Below, piece after piece: positions 32,479 to 42,100 of a DNA stretch of 64,000 nt. The position numbers were made by a program, and so were the translations under genes. Positions within the stretch are counted from its first letter, which is position 1, and each line of letters opens with the position of its first letter. This DNA comes from Thermococcus camini. Lineage in GTDB: Archaea; Methanobacteriota_B; Thermococci; Thermococcales; Thermococcaceae. The notes below the pieces were generated by a model that saw nothing but the letters and a program-made list of their open reading frames with translations, did not search any database and had not been told where the DNA came from. The stretch lies in the NCBI RefSeq assembly GCF_904067545.1, contig NZ_LR881183.1:1182277-1246276 (forward strand), given 5' to 3'.

Positions 32479-33432
32479 TTGAAGAAGCCCTATTACATCA
32501 CCCAGATGGGGATCCTTGAGAGGAGGGGTAACACGCTGTTCTTCGAGAACGAGAACCTGAAAAGGGCAATACCAGTAAACTCCACCAGTGAAATCCACTG
32601 CTTCAAGCCGGTGACGCTGACAAGCGGGGCCATAAAAATACTCTCAGAAAAGAACGTCCCGGTTCATTTCTACAACAAGCACGGCTACTACCGCGGCTCC
32701 TATATGCCTGTAGAAGGGCAGGTGAGTGGAACGGTGGTAATAAAGCAGGCCGAGCACTACCTCGACCCGGAGAAGAGGTTATATGTGGCGAAACAGTTCG
32801 TGGAAGGAATAAAGGCCTCGATGGTTGCCCTCCTCAAGGCCCACAAGGCTAACTACAAGGTGATTTCAGAGGTTGAGATTGAAGGCAATAGTCCGGCCGA
32901 GCTGATGGGCCTTGAAAGCCAGCTCTGGAAGGAGTTCTATGGGCTATTTGCTTCCCTGCTCAGGCACTTTGAATTCAATGAGCGGAACAGGAATCCGCCC
33001 CGGGACGAGGTGAACGCGCTTATAAGCCTCGGAAACTCAGTCCTCTACACCATTGCCCTCTCGGAAATCCGGAAGACCTATCTTCACCCGGCTATAAGCT
33101 TCCTTCACGAGCCACTTGAGAGGCGCTATTCCCTATCCCTTGATTTAGCCGATATCTTCAAGCCAGTAACCGTCTTCCGCGTAATCCTTCGCCTGGTGAA
33201 CAGGAGGCAAATCAGGGAGGAGCACTTCAGAAAGGACGTTGGAGTGATGCTCAACGACGATGGCTTGAGGTTGTTCCTGTCCGAGCTTAACTCCGAGTTT
33301 GCCCGGAAGGTTCTCCACCCGAGGTTCAGGAGGAACGTCTCAATTCGCTATCTAATCCGGCTGGAGGGCTACTCCCTCGTCAAGCACTTCCTCGGCGACT
33401 CCACTTACAGGTCCCTGCGGGCGTGGTGGTGA
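32479..33432 (+). CDS. cas1: CRISPR adaptation integrase Cas1
   Basis: A 317-residue Cas1 beginning MKKPYYITQMGILERRGNTL. Catalytic residues fall in MGLESQLWKEF (Glu), FLHEPLE (His) and SLDLADIFKP (Asp). Cas1 with Cas2 inserts new spacers at the leader end. The start is TTG 32479 after GGGAGGTTTTCCC. The gene begins only 34 bp past the last repeat on the same strand and I see no strong promoter, so it may be transcribed through the array. It overlaps cas2 by one base (TGATG). Confidence 0.95.
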   Translation: MKKPYYITQMGILERRGNTLFFENENLKRAIPVNSTSEIHCFKPVTLTSGAIKILSEKNVPVHFYNKHGYYRGSYMPVEGQVSGTVVIKQAEHYLDPEKRLYVAKQFVEGIKASMVALLKAHKANYKVISEVEIEGNSPAELMGLESQLWKEFYGLFASLLRHFEFNERNRNPPRDEVNALISLGNSVLYTIALSEIRKTYLHPAISFLHEPLERRYSLSLDLADIFKPVTVFRVILRLVNRRQIREEHFRKDVGVMLNDDGLRLFLSELNSEFARKVLHPRFRRNVSIRYLIRLEGYSLVKHFLGDSTYRSLRAWW

Positions 33433-33689
33433 TGTACGTAATAGTTGTTTACGATGTGGACGTAAAGCGAGTCACGAAGGTCCACCGCTTCCTCAGAACA
33501 CATCTCCACTGGAGGCAGAACAGCGTTTTTGAAGGAGAAGTCACCAGAGCCCAGCTCTACGAAATAAAACGGACGCTGGAGGGACTAATTGACGGCGGCG
33601 ATTCGGTCCTGATCTACGAGCTTCCGCGGGAAAACTTCAACCTCCACATCATCGGGGCCGACAAGAACCCTGCGGGGGAGATAATTTGA
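33432..33689 (+). CDS. cas2: CRISPR adaptation protein Cas2
   Basis: An 85-residue ferredoxin-fold protein. MYVIVVYDVDVKRVTKVHRF has the conserved first-strand Asp and HLHWRQNSVFEGEV is the family's second segment. It forms the core of the Cas1-Cas2 integrase. ATG 33432 overlaps the cas1 stop (TGATG) and is preceded by GGTGG; in-frame codons upstream lie within cas1. The end overlaps the TTG start of cas4. Confidence 0.95.
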   Translation: MYVIVVYDVDVKRVTKVHRFLRTHLHWRQNSVFEGEVTRAQLYEIKRTLEGLIDGGDSVLIYELPRENFNLHIIGADKNPAGEII

Positions 33690-34174
33690 GGATAACCGGC
33701 GTAATGGTGCAGTACTACTTTGCCTGCCCGAGGGAACTGTGGTTCTTTTCCAGGGGTCTTCAGTTTGACTCTGAAAACGAAGACATACTAATCGGCCGGC
33801 TCATTCACAGGGAGAGCTTTGAACGCGGCTGGAAGGAAGTTCTGCTGGAGGGCGCAAAGCTCGACGTTGTTTTCCTCGATGACAGGGTCAGGGTGATAGA
33901 GGTTAAAAAGAGTTCAAAACTGGAGGAACCAGCGAAATGGCAGCTGAAGTACTATCTCTACCTCCTCCGGAAGGCCGGCGTCGAGGCCGAGGGAATCATC
34001 TCCTACCCCCGAGAAGGGACGCGGGAGGAGGTCGAACTTACGGAGGAGGACATGGAAACACTTGAGAACGTCCTGAAGGAGATAGAAAGGGTTATATCCC
34101 TTGAAAACCCACCTCCAGCTGAGAAAAAGCCCTACTGCCGGCGCTGTGCCTACAGGGACTTCTGCTGGGTGTGA
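33686..34174 (+). CDS. cas4: Cas4 RecB-family nuclease
   Basis: A 162-residue Cas4. The N-terminal cysteine is in YYFACPRELWFFSRGL, the nuclease core has RLIHRE, LDVVFLDDRVRVIEVKK and WQLKYYLYLL, and the C-terminal CRRCAYRDFC completes a four-cysteine Fe-S cluster site. Cas4 trims prespacers and checks the PAM before integration. The start is TTG 33686, overlapping the cas2 stop. The cas1-cas2-cas4 order is usual for type I systems. Confidence 0.93.
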   Translation: MRITGVMVQYYFACPRELWFFSRGLQFDSENEDILIGRLIHRESFERGWKEVLLEGAKLDVVFLDDRVRVIEVKKSSKLEEPAKWQLKYYLYLLRKAGVEAEGIISYPREGTREEVELTEEDMETLENVLKEIERVISLENPPPAEKKPYCRRCAYRDFCWV

Positions 34175-34177
34175 AGT

Positions 34178-36277
34178 ATGGAGCCTGGTGATATTGAAAG
34201 GCTGATAAAGGAGAGAAAGGCCAAGCCAGATAAGAGCATCTACGAGCATTCCCTCAGCGCCATGAATATAGCGAGGGAGCTGCTCAAAAGAATCCCCCAC
34301 GATGCGGGGCTGGACGAATGCCTGCTCGGACACGTTTTCCTCCACGACATAGGCAAGGTCGATGACCGGTTCCAGGAAAGGCTCGAAGGGAATAGAAAGA
34401 AGGCTCCCCCACACGCCTATCTCGGCCTTGAACTCGCTTCGCGCCTCATCGACTGTCCGGAGCCTTACAGAACGCTGGCCCTGACTTCAATACTCACTCA
34501 CCACTCCGACCTCCATCCCATGCTGTACAGCGAGGAAATAAACAGGGGGGAGAGCCTTATAATAAACGGCATCGCGGTGTCCAATCCAGCCGAAACAGCT
34601 AAACACGTCCGTAACCGACTGGCCACGGGCAGGCTCGCGAGGGAACACGGCTTCGCAGGGCCGGAAGGAAAGGTGCGGTTCAGAGCGCTCTACACACTCT
34701 TCAACGGCCTCCTCAGGGTTTCTGACTGGCTTGAGAGCGCCGGGTTGGGAGCCGACTTTTACCATCTCAACAGTGGGGCTGTGGTCAGGGGGGCGGTTCT
34801 CAACTACCTGTCCTCAAAGGGCTTTTCCCCCAGGGACTACCAGCTCGCGGTCACTGGAAAGGGGAGCGGCTACTTCCGCCTTCCAACTGGAGACGGAAAG
34901 ACGGAGACAAGCCTGCTCGTTACCTCGGATGACGCCTCCAAGGTAATTTACTCCCTCCCAACGATAACCACCACCGAGGCCATGAGGAAGCGCTTCGAAT
35001 CGATTTTCGGCCCGGATATAGTTTCATTCTCCCATGGGATGCTTTTCCTGAGCCTTTACTATAGTGGGAAGCTCGATGAAAAGTTAATCCACAGATACGC
35101 GATGAAGCCCATCTTTGTATCAACCGTGGACCAGGTTCTTCTCGCCTTTTTGGGCTATCCCCGCTTTCCGGTTAGGGAGTTTGCGTTGAGAGGGGCGCAC
35201 TGGATAATAGACGAGATTCACGCTTACACTCCATTTACGCTCTCCTTAATCCTCGACGGGATTGAGTACGCCCTGAAGTACCTCGGCACTAAGGTTACCG
35301 TCATGTCTGCCACACTCCCGGCACCTCTGGCCGAAGAACTTGGAAGGCGCGGTTTGAAGGAACTTCTGCCGGACAAGGGAGTGGCCTCCAGGTACCGTTC
35401 CCGGAAGAGGGTTAAGATTGGAATTGGGCAAGGAAGCCTTTTCGATGCCGTTGATGAAATCGCCAGAGAGAGGGGAAAGGTTCTGGTAGTTGCCAACACC
35501 GTCGGCAGGGCGAGGAGAGTTTACGAGGAGATAAAAGCTAAGAGGGACGATGTTTACCTCTTCCACTCCCGCTTCATAAACAGGGATAAGAGAGAAAAGA
35601 TGGAACTCGTCGAGAAAATCAAGAGCGGAATCCTCGTGGCGACACAGGTGGTGGAGGTTTCCCTCGACATAGACTACGACGTCATGTACACAGAGGTTGC
35701 ACCGGTAGATGCGCTGATCCAGCGCTTTGGCAGGGTGAACAGGAGGGGATTGAAGAGGGGAATTGCCTACATCTTCGAGCCGGAGGGGAACAAAAAACAC
35801 CTTCCCTACGACAGGGACGCCTTCGAAGAGACCCTTAATCTTCTGGGAGAGCTTGAAGGAGTGGAAAACGAGCTTGAGCTTTTAAGGCTGAACGACCGCT
35901 TTTACACTGCAATCTGGGGTAAGTACGAGAGGGAGCTGAAGAAGAGGTTCCTCTGGAAGAGCAGGGACGGGCTGGGCAGGATAACGAAGTGGTCCAGGGG
36001 AGAGAAACTGCTCTCCACGAGAGACACATTCATGAGCCTCCCAGCAGTTCCAAGGCCCTTCCTCGAAAAGGCCATAGACTACGCGAGCAGGTGGGAGGAG
36101 ATGGGCCATGAGAAGAGGCTCGATGCGACGGTCTACGTTATCGAGCACACCCTGAACGTCCCGATATGGACGCTGAAGGAGAACCTCCACGACAACGATG
36201 ACCTCAGGGAGCACTTCGGAGTCTTTGGAGTTGAGCTGGATTACAGTAAGGAAACTGGATTAATGGAAGAACTTTGA
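34178..36277 (+). CDS. cas3: Cas3 nuclease-helicase (HD fused to SF2 helicase)
   Basis: A 699-residue protein. The N-terminal HD nuclease has His24 in YEHSL and His56-Asp57 in FLHDIGK. The helicase has Walker A PTGDGKTETSLL, a DEIH box in WIIDEIHAY, MSATLPAP and the motif VI region QRFGRVNRRG. Cas3 is recruited by a type I Cascade complex to degrade invading DNA. The fused HD-helicase fits type I-B rather than I-A. It is the last cas gene here; no cas5, cas6, cas7 or cas8 gene is present downstream or elsewhere in the window. Confidence 0.95.
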   Translation: MEPGDIERLIKERKAKPDKSIYEHSLSAMNIARELLKRIPHDAGLDECLLGHVFLHDIGKVDDRFQERLEGNRKKAPPHAYLGLELASRLIDCPEPYRTLALTSILTHHSDLHPMLYSEEINRGESLIINGIAVSNPAETAKHVRNRLATGRLAREHGFAGPEGKVRFRALYTLFNGLLRVSDWLESAGLGADFYHLNSGAVVRGAVLNYLSSKGFSPRDYQLAVTGKGSGYFRLPTGDGKTETSLLVTSDDASKVIYSLPTITTTEAMRKRFESIFGPDIVSFSHGMLFLSLYYSGKLDEKLIHRYAMKPIFVSTVDQVLLAFLGYPRFPVREFALRGAHWIIDEIHAYTPFTLSLILDGIEYALKYLGTKVTVMSATLPAPLAEELGRRGLKELLPDKGVASRYRSRKRVKIGIGQGSLFDAVDEIARERGKVLVVANTVGRARRVYEEIKAKRDDVYLFHSRFINRDKREKMELVEKIKSGILVATQVVEVSLDIDYDVMYTEVAPVDALIQRFGRVNRRGLKRGIAYIFEPEGNKKHLPYDRDAFEETLNLLGELEGVENELELLRLNDRFYTAIWGKYERELKKRFLWKSRDGLGRITKWSRGEKLLSTRDTFMSLPAVPRPFLEKAIDYASRWEEMGHEKRLDATVYVIEHTLNVPIWTLKENLHDNDDLREHFGVFGVELDYSKETGLMEEL

Positions 36278-36419
36278 TGCGCGTACCTCCGGAAAACCCT
36301 ACCGCCCTGCGTTCTGCGGGACGACTGCGGGAGCGGGGAGTGTTTGCTATGGTGTCCAGAGTTTGGGCAGCTGGTTACTAACGCGAAAAGTTTTTATTTG
36401 GAACTCTATAGATGTAACC

Positions 36420-37591
36420 ATGAGAGCGGCTGTCCCAATCCTGATAATCCTTCTCCTTCTTCCAGCCGTCTCGGCGTGGAACACCACGATAAAAGTTCAT
36501 GAGAGATCATATTACCTCATAAACGACCTCAATATCAACGTTAGCTCTCCATGCCAGCAGTGGATTTTTCTAACACTCATTGGGCCGGAGGAGAGCAGAA
36601 CTGTCTCATTTCTCACAAGTGGGAAAGAGGAAATCTCCCTGGAGAATCTGTCGCCCGAGATACTCGTGCTCGGATGGAAGAACGTCACCGTGATCGTCGA
36701 GGCGCGCTGTCCCCTCAACGTCTCAATCCAGCCGATTTACTACCCCGACGTCTGCGGTGAGGAATACTACCTCCCCAGCTGGAGATACAGGATAGTGAGA
36801 ATGCCCCTTAAGCGGGAAGGGGCCGCCTACGAAATCCAAAGTCCTCTAGAGATCGAGGCCATCTATTTTGGCTCCAACAGGGTGTACGTCAACGGAACTG
36901 AGGTTACCGAACTCCCGCTGAGGGCGATTATGACAACAGAGAATGGAAGTATGGCAGTTGAACCGCTCCCCCCTACGGTGGCCTCTGGTGGTACCCTCTG
37001 GCCGGGCTTCTCACGACAAGAAACCTTACAGTAAAGCTCGAGGGAGAGGCGGCAGAATACATCGATGAGGTTTACACACTCGCCATCCTCCCCCAGAAGG
37101 ACATTCCGAGTATACCCAGCTACGGAGAGGGCTACCACCCACCGAGTTGCGGGCCAGTGAGCTACCTGAGGATGAACGGAGAGGCACTCTGGGAAGGCGA
37201 GAACTTCACGCTCCTCGAGTACAAGACCGACGAAGGAAAGGAAGGAAAGATCTACGTCAAGGATGGATTCGTTTGCACCAAGGTGAACGGCGGAGAGGCC
37301 TGCAGCGGGCCGCTGATACCCGGGCCGTCACATTTTGAAGTTATATTCTCGGGGGGCACGTTGTACGTGACACAGTGGGACAAGAACCTTTTAACCCTCG
37401 AGCTTGGCGCAAAAGGGTTACATCCCAAACTCTTCCTAGGACTTCCAAGCGAAAAACTCTACGGGATGGAAATCTACGCCCGAGAACCCGTCCCATGGAA
37501 AGAAGAGAATAAACCTCCCGGCCTCCTTATAGGGGTTCTCATAATTATCGGCGGGATTGCTGCGATTGTAAAGATGTTAGAGAGGCGCTAA
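36420..37591 (+). pseudogene. Surface protein gene interrupted by a frameshift
   Basis: An exported protein split between two frames. The first part starts at ATG 36420 with a signal peptide (MRAAVPILIILLLLPAVSAW) and stops at 37034. A second frame, open from before 36968, continues without a break through 37157 to 37591 and ends in a membrane helix (PGLLIGVLIIIGGIAAIVKML). The frames meet at a run of six C (36968-36973): one extra C would join ...EPLPP to YGGLWWYPLAG. NxS/NxT sequons are frequent. I recognise no family. It may be a real mutation, a sequencing error in the homopolymer, or slippage. The TATA-like AGTTTTTATTT is about 30 bp before the ATG. Confidence 0.75.
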
Positions 37592-38229
37592 TCCTCAAGC
37601 CAAATCTCCAGCCTCTGCTTTCCTTTTCCCAGACTGGAGCGCTTGAACTTCTTCAGGTGGCCTATCTCCTTTATGTCCCTCACGTGAGTCCCGCCGCAGG
37701 GTATGACCTCGAAGTCCCTTATCTGAGTGTACCTGGTCTCCCCTTCCCACCATATCTTCATCTCGCCGCCCTCGTCAACGAGCCGGTTAAAGGTCTCGAT
37801 GATTTTCTCCTTGTATTGATTGACGTTCTCCGGGTAGAGTATGTCGTAGCGGCCCTTCTCGACGCTCATACCGCTGCCGTAGAGCTTCCACTCGCCGGGC
37901 AGGACGACGTTGAGGACGTGCTCCATGAGGTGCATTGCCGTGTGTATCCTCATGAGCCTGTATCTGTAGTCCCAGTCGAGTTTGAGCTCGACCTCATCGC
38001 CGGGCTTGAACATTTCTGGCTCAGCCACCACATGCCAGACGTTTCCTTCCTCGTCCTTGTAAACGTCGAGAACCTCGACGCCGTTTATCCAGCCTTTGTC
38101 GTGGGGCTGGCCTCCGCCGGTCGGGTAGAATATAGTCTGGTCCAGGAGAAGGGCGTTGTCCCTGACCTCCAAAACCTTTGCCCTTGCCTCTTTCAGGTAG
38201 GCATCCTCGTAGTAGAGCTTGCGCGTCAT
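37588..38229 (-). CDS. alaX: Alanyl-tRNA editing protein AlaX
   Basis: About 213 residues from ATG 38229 (MTRKLYYEDAYLKEA). The zinc-binding editing motifs are HTAMH in the N-terminal half and CGGTH near the C-terminus, with the family's TIFYPTGGGQPHDKG. It hydrolyses misacylated Ser- or Gly-tRNA(Ala). An in-frame codon at 38241 adds only four residues and is less likely. It is convergent with the frameshifted gene, with a 4-bp overlap. Confidence 0.95.
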   Translation of the reverse strand: MTRKLYYEDAYLKEARAKVLEVRDNALLLDQTIFYPTGGGQPHDKGWINGVEVLDVYKDEEGNVWHVVAEPEMFKPGDEVELKLDWDYRYRLMRIHTAMHLMEHVLNVVLPGEWKLYGSGMSVEKGRYDILYPENVNQYKEKIIETFNRLVDEGGEMKIWWEGETRYTQIRDFEVIPCGGTHVRDIKEIGHLKKFKRSSLGKGKQRLEIWLED

Positions 38230-38301
38230 CCTGACCACCAACCAAAATTGGAGCGCTCCCTTAAATGGGTATCGAAACGTGGAAGAAAGGAAGAAAGAAG
38301 C

Positions 38302-39774
38302 TCAGCGCCTCTTCCAGAAGGCCACCGCCAGGACCACAAGAAGCGCAGCAACGATGACCGCGGCCATCTTCCCCGTGTCGCTCATTCCCCCGTTGGATCC
38401 CTCAGCCGGCAGGGTGTACCTGACCGTTGCGCTGGTGCGGTTGGCCAAAAGCTCCTTCACGTCCTCAGGCTGGGCGCCGTAGCGGATGTAAACGTTGGAG
38501 ACTATCTCCAGGGCGTTCCCCCTGCGGACAACGGTCATGGTAAAGCGGTTGCCCTTGACCTCGGTGCTGATGTTGTCCGGCACCTCGATGAACTCCCCGC
38601 CGTCTGTCAGGTTGAGGGTGAGGTGCAGGGTGTTGTTCACCTCGTACTCGCTCCTGTCCTGGAGGCTCTGGGCCATTCCCATCGTCGGGTCAAAGGTGTA
38701 GACGTATGATCCGTTCTCGTACTTGGTGAAGTTCCGAAGGGTGTACTCCGCGTCGATGACGAGGGGCGCGGTTGTCTCGTTGAGTCCGAGGATGGTGACC
38801 TTTCCCCCGTCCACTATGGCGCCCTGGTAACCGAGCGCAAGGGAGTACGTCCTGAGTATGTACTCTGTAACGTTCGGAACCCCATACGACACTATCTCGG
38901 CCTTTCTGGCGATTACATCCCTGAGGGGCTCCACGTATTCGTCCTTCATGTGCAGCCTGACGGTACCGTTGGAGTACACGTCAATGGTAACGTACTCGTT
39001 GGTTACGCTCTTCTCGTAGTGCTCGACTCCCTCGTAGGGGGTCTTATAGCGGATGTAGTAGTCCCCGTAGTCCCCGAAGAGGGACTTAAACCCGTCCGGA
39101 GTCAGCCAGGGCTCGAGGTATATGCGGGAGCGAACGATGACGGTGTTTCCACCGGCACTCGACTCGACCGCAAAGCGGCTCTGATTGTACTGCTTGACGA
39201 AGGGTTTGGGGTAGCTCAGGAGCGTCGCGTTGGGTGGAAGGACAACTATGAACGTGTTGTTGGCCTCGATTCCAAAGGGGAACCCCGTATCGGGGACCAT
39301 CATGGAGCCGTATCCCCTGGTCGGGTCGATCCGGAGCTCCCAGTAGTGATCATACGAGTAGTACCTGGCGTAGTCGAGGGCTATCGCGTTGAAGACGAGG
39401 GTTATGTTGTTGCCCTCCTCTATGCCGTAGGACTTCATGCTCTCGTTCACCAGCTTTACCCCTGCCTGGGTGAGTCCCTGGATGTACCTGGCGAGCTGCT
39501 CCTGCTCGAACTTTTCTATGGCCTCGTCCATCGTCATGCTGCCGTTCTGAGTCTCGTTGAGAATCTTCTCTATCTGCTTCTCGATCTCCTCCTTCGGTCC
39601 AAGCCAGACGCTCGTCATGGTGATGTTGGCGCTGCCGTTGGGCAGAACGATTATCTTGAACGTGAAGTCCTGCTTGTAGACCATGGGGGCCGTATCCCCG
39701 GCAAGCCCGAAGTTCGGGCCAACGAGAGACGTCAGAAGAATCGCCGCAAAAATAACTGCAAAGACTCTTTTCAT
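38302..39774 (-). CDS. Exported and membrane-anchored protein of unknown function
   Basis: A 490-residue protein with a signal peptide (MKRVFAVIFAAILLTSLVG), a long beta-rich extracellular part with many NxS/NxT sequons, and a C-terminal membrane helix (MAAVIVAALLVVLAVAFWKRR). I recognise no family. There is no cysteine pair or catalytic motif. It resembles, in layout only, the surface protein at 27038. A glutamate/glutamine-rich helical stretch (EEIEKQIEKILNE) is near residue 65-80. Confidence 0.75.
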   Translation of the reverse strand: MKRVFAVIFAAILLTSLVGPNFGLAGDTAPMVYKQDFTFKIIVLPNGSANITMTSVWLGPKEEIEKQIEKILNETQNGSMTMDEAIEKFEQEQLARYIQGLTQAGVKLVNESMKSYGIEEGNNITLVFNAIALDYARYYSYDHYWELRIDPTRGYGSMMVPDTGFPFGIEANNTFIVVLPPNATLLSYPKPFVKQYNQSRFAVESSAGGNTVIVRSRIYLEPWLTPDGFKSLFGDYGDYYIRYKTPYEGVEHYEKSVTNEYVTIDVYSNGTVRLHMKDEYVEPLRDVIARKAEIVSYGVPNVTEYILRTYSLALGYQGAIVDGGKVTILGLNETTAPLVIDAEYTLRNFTKYENGSYVYTFDPTMGMAQSLQDRSEYEVNNTLHLTLNLTDGGEFIEVPDNISTEVKGNRFTMTVVRRGNALEIVSNVYIRYGAQPEDVKELLANRTSATVRYTLPAEGSNGGMSDTGKMAAVIVAALLVVLAVAFWKRR

Positions 39775-39899
39775 TAGGCACTACCTCCATTTCATCTCTG
39801 CCGGTAACTAGCGCCGCATCGGAGTATTTAACTTTATCTCCAGAACCGGGAAAATAAAAACCTGGAAAAAGGCAAGGAAGTGGAAGAGAAAACCAGAGA

Positions 39900-41192
39900 T
39901 CAGCCCTTCCACTTCGACTCGTCCAGTTCCCCCTCTGTCTTGGCCACGATCGTCGTTCCCGCAAGGTCACCGGTGACGTTCACCATCGTCCTGCCCATAT
40001 CGAGGATGGCGTCGATTCCGAGTATCATGGCGTAGGCCAGGGCAACCGGGCTTCCGGCAGTGAGGTCGAGACCGACGCTCTGGAGAACCATGGCGAGCAT
40101 TATCGCTCCTGCACCCGGAACTCCGGCCGTTCCTATCGAGGCGAGCACAGCCGTAAGAACGACCACGAGCTGCTGGCTCGGGGAGAGTGGCTGGCCGATG
40201 GCGTACGCGACGAACAGGACCGTAACCCCCTGGTAGAGCGCGGTTCCGTCCATGTTTATCGTCGCGCCGAGGGGCAGCGTGAAGGAGAATATCCCCCTGT
40301 CGATGCCCATTCCCTCCTCCGCAACGCGCATCGTAACCGGCAGCGTTCCGCTGGAACTCCTCGTGACGAAGGCCGTCAGCATGGCGTCCTTTGCCCTTTT
40401 AAGGAACTTCACCGGGTCGATACCAAAGATCTTGAGCAGGACGGCATAAACCAGCAGTATCTGAAGGACCAAGCCAACGTAAACGGCCAGAACGACCGTT
40501 GTCAGCGGTCCGATGACCTTCGTGCCCTGGGTTGCCATGACGTAGGCTATGAGCGCAAAGACGCCTATCGGTGCGTACTGCATGACACCCCCGACTATGA
40601 GGTACATCGCCTCGGCGAGACCGTCAAAGGCCCTGAGAAGCGTCGTTCCGGCGGCCCTAAGCCTCTCGTCCTCCCTGTTGATGAGGTACGTGAGGGCTAT
40701 CCCGAGAACTATCGCAAAGAATATCGTCTGAAGAACCGCACCGCTGGAGAGCGACTCAAATGGGTTCGTCGGCACTATGTTCAGGAGGGTGTCAACCAGG
40801 GACGGCGGCTGGGCCTCGATGGCCTTACCTGCGCCGGTTCCGAGGTCAACTCCCCTTCCCACATGGAAGAGGTTGCCCATGAGCAGGCCGAAGAAGACCG
40901 CAAACGCCGAGGTAAACAGGTAGTAAACGACGATCTTGACGCCCACACGACCCAGCCTGGCGGGGCTGATGCTCGACGCACCCACCACAAGGGATGCGAG
41001 GACTATTGGCATAACGAGCATCTTCAGGAGCCTGACGAAGAGGTCGCCGAATGGCTTTACGTACGTCTCAACGGCGTCCTGCCAGCCGAAGTGGGCCGCT
41101 ACCAGGCCGAACACCGCGCCCAGAATCAGGCCCCAGAGTATCTTCCAGAGAACCGGATAGTCCAGATACCTCCTCAGAAGTCCCTTTCCCAC
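39900..41192 (-). CDS. Sodium-dependent aspartate/dicarboxylate transporter (GltPh/GltTk type)
   Basis: A 430-residue DAACS-family symporter. HP1 has [12 protein letters not shown]7 has NMDGTA (sodium site), HP2 has [10 protein letters not shown], and TM8 has [12 protein letters not shown], where the Asp/Arg/Thr/Asn set matches the aspartate site of GltPh. It takes up aspartate coupled to sodium. The GTG start at 41192 follows GGGGGTGGAACA; the frame is open to 41237 but that part is not membrane-like. AT-rich promoter sequence lies around 41250-41275. Confidence 0.94.
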   Translation of the reverse strand: MGKGLLRRYLDYPVLWKILWGLILGAVFGLVAAHFGWQDAVETYVKPFGDLFVRLLKMLVMPIVLASLVVGASSISPARLGRVGVKIVVYYLFTSAFAVFFGLLMGNLFHVGRGVDLGTGAGKAIEAQPPSLVDTLLNIVPTNPFESLSSGAVLQTIFFAIVLGIALTYLINREDERLRAAGTTLLRAFDGLAEAMYLIVGGVMQYAPIGVFALIAYVMATQGTKVIGPLTTVVLAVYVGLVLQILLVYAVLLKIFGIDPVKFLKRAKDAMLTAFVTRSSSGTLPVTMRVAEEGMGIDRGIFSFTLPLGATINMDGTALYQGVTVLFVAYAIGQPLSPSQQLVVVLTAVLASIGTAGVPGAGAIMLAMVLQSVGLDLTAGSPVALAYAMILGIDAILDMGRTMVNVTGDLAGTTIVAKTEGELDESKWKG

Positions 41193-41295
41193 TGTTCCAC
41201 CCCCTTTGCTGGGCTGACTGATTGCCAGCAAAATCAATCAGTTGGGGATGATATATTAATTTTGCCCATTAAATATTGACAGAAGGACAAAGAAC

Positions 41296-42006
41296 TTAGA
41301 AGAACCTTAGCGAAACGTCTCCATACAGGATTCTCCTTAACTGTCCGTCAATGCTCAGGAGTAATGAGCCGTCGTCCAGTATGTCAAGTGCTATACCAGA
41401 GATTTCCTCATCACCTTCGGTTACGGTGACGACCTTCCCCAGTATGAACGCCCTCTCGCGAACTTTCACCATCAGCAGGTCCGGCCTCTCGAGGAAAACC
41501 CTGTACCACCCCCCCAGATGGAACAGGAGCCTCTCGAGAACCGCATCGAGCGGCAGCTCCCTGCCGGTAAACTGCACCATCGAAACAGCGTTTTCTCTGA
41601 GCTCCTCTGGGATGGTGTTGTTCACGTTGAGGCCGATTCCCAGTATGCTGTACTCCCCCGCCTTCCCCTCGGTCAGTATTCCAGATATCTTCCTGCCCCC
41701 AGCCCACACGTCGTTGGGCCACTTTATCCCAGACTCTATCCCAAAGTCCGCAAGCGTGTCGATGACCGCCAGCGCCCCGACGAAGACGAGCCTTGGATCG
41801 ACCCTGGGGGGTTTGAGGATAACACTCATCCACAGACCGCCCTCGGGGGAGGCCCAGGAGCGGCCCTTCCTGCCCCTTCCCGCGGTCTGTTTCTTTGCCA
41901 CGACAACCGTTCCCTCCGGGACATCCCCCGCTATTCGCTTCGCGTACTCGTTGGTGGAGTCAACCTCGTCCAGGGTTATGCGCTTTCTTCCGATGATGCG
42001 CTCCAT
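41296..42006 (-). CDS. birA: Biotin--protein ligase BirA
   Basis: A 236-residue ligase without an N-terminal DNA-binding domain. The biotinyl-AMP site is [19 protein letters not shown], followed by [18 protein letters not shown] and GIGLNVNN. It attaches biotin to the lysine of a carrier domain, and the obvious target, the EAMKMEN-bearing protein at 43053, is one gene away. ATG 42006 follows GGTGGAA. The frame is open upstream to 42465 but that part lies antisense to the aldolase gene. It is divergent from the aldolase with a 94-bp spacer. Confidence 0.94.
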   Translation of the reverse strand: MERIIGRKRITLDEVDSTNEYAKRIAGDVPEGTVVVAKKQTAGRGRKGRSWASPEGGLWMSVILKPPRVDPRLVFVGALAVIDTLADFGIESGIKWPNDVWAGGRKISGILTEGKAGEYSILGIGLNVNNTIPEELRENAVSMVQFTGRELPLDAVLERLLFHLGGWYRVFLERPDLLMVKVRERAFILGKVVTVTEGDEEISGIALDILDDGSLLLSIDGQLRRILYGDVSLRFF

Positions 42007-42100
42007 TTCCACCACCAAAGTGATTTCCAGGAACACCTTAAACAACCTTCGCCCAAAAACCTTAAATCCCCAAAAGAATATATCACTCCCGGTGATTAGT

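Noticed and set aside
36278-36419. A possible gene remnant between cas3 and the frameshifted surface gene.
   Set aside because: No frame of useful length, no similarity to cas genes seen; GC-rich spacer only.
41351-42100. A long N-terminal extension of the aldolase frame.
   Set aside because: It runs antisense to birA; the ATG at 42101 has a ribosome binding site and gives the normal family length.
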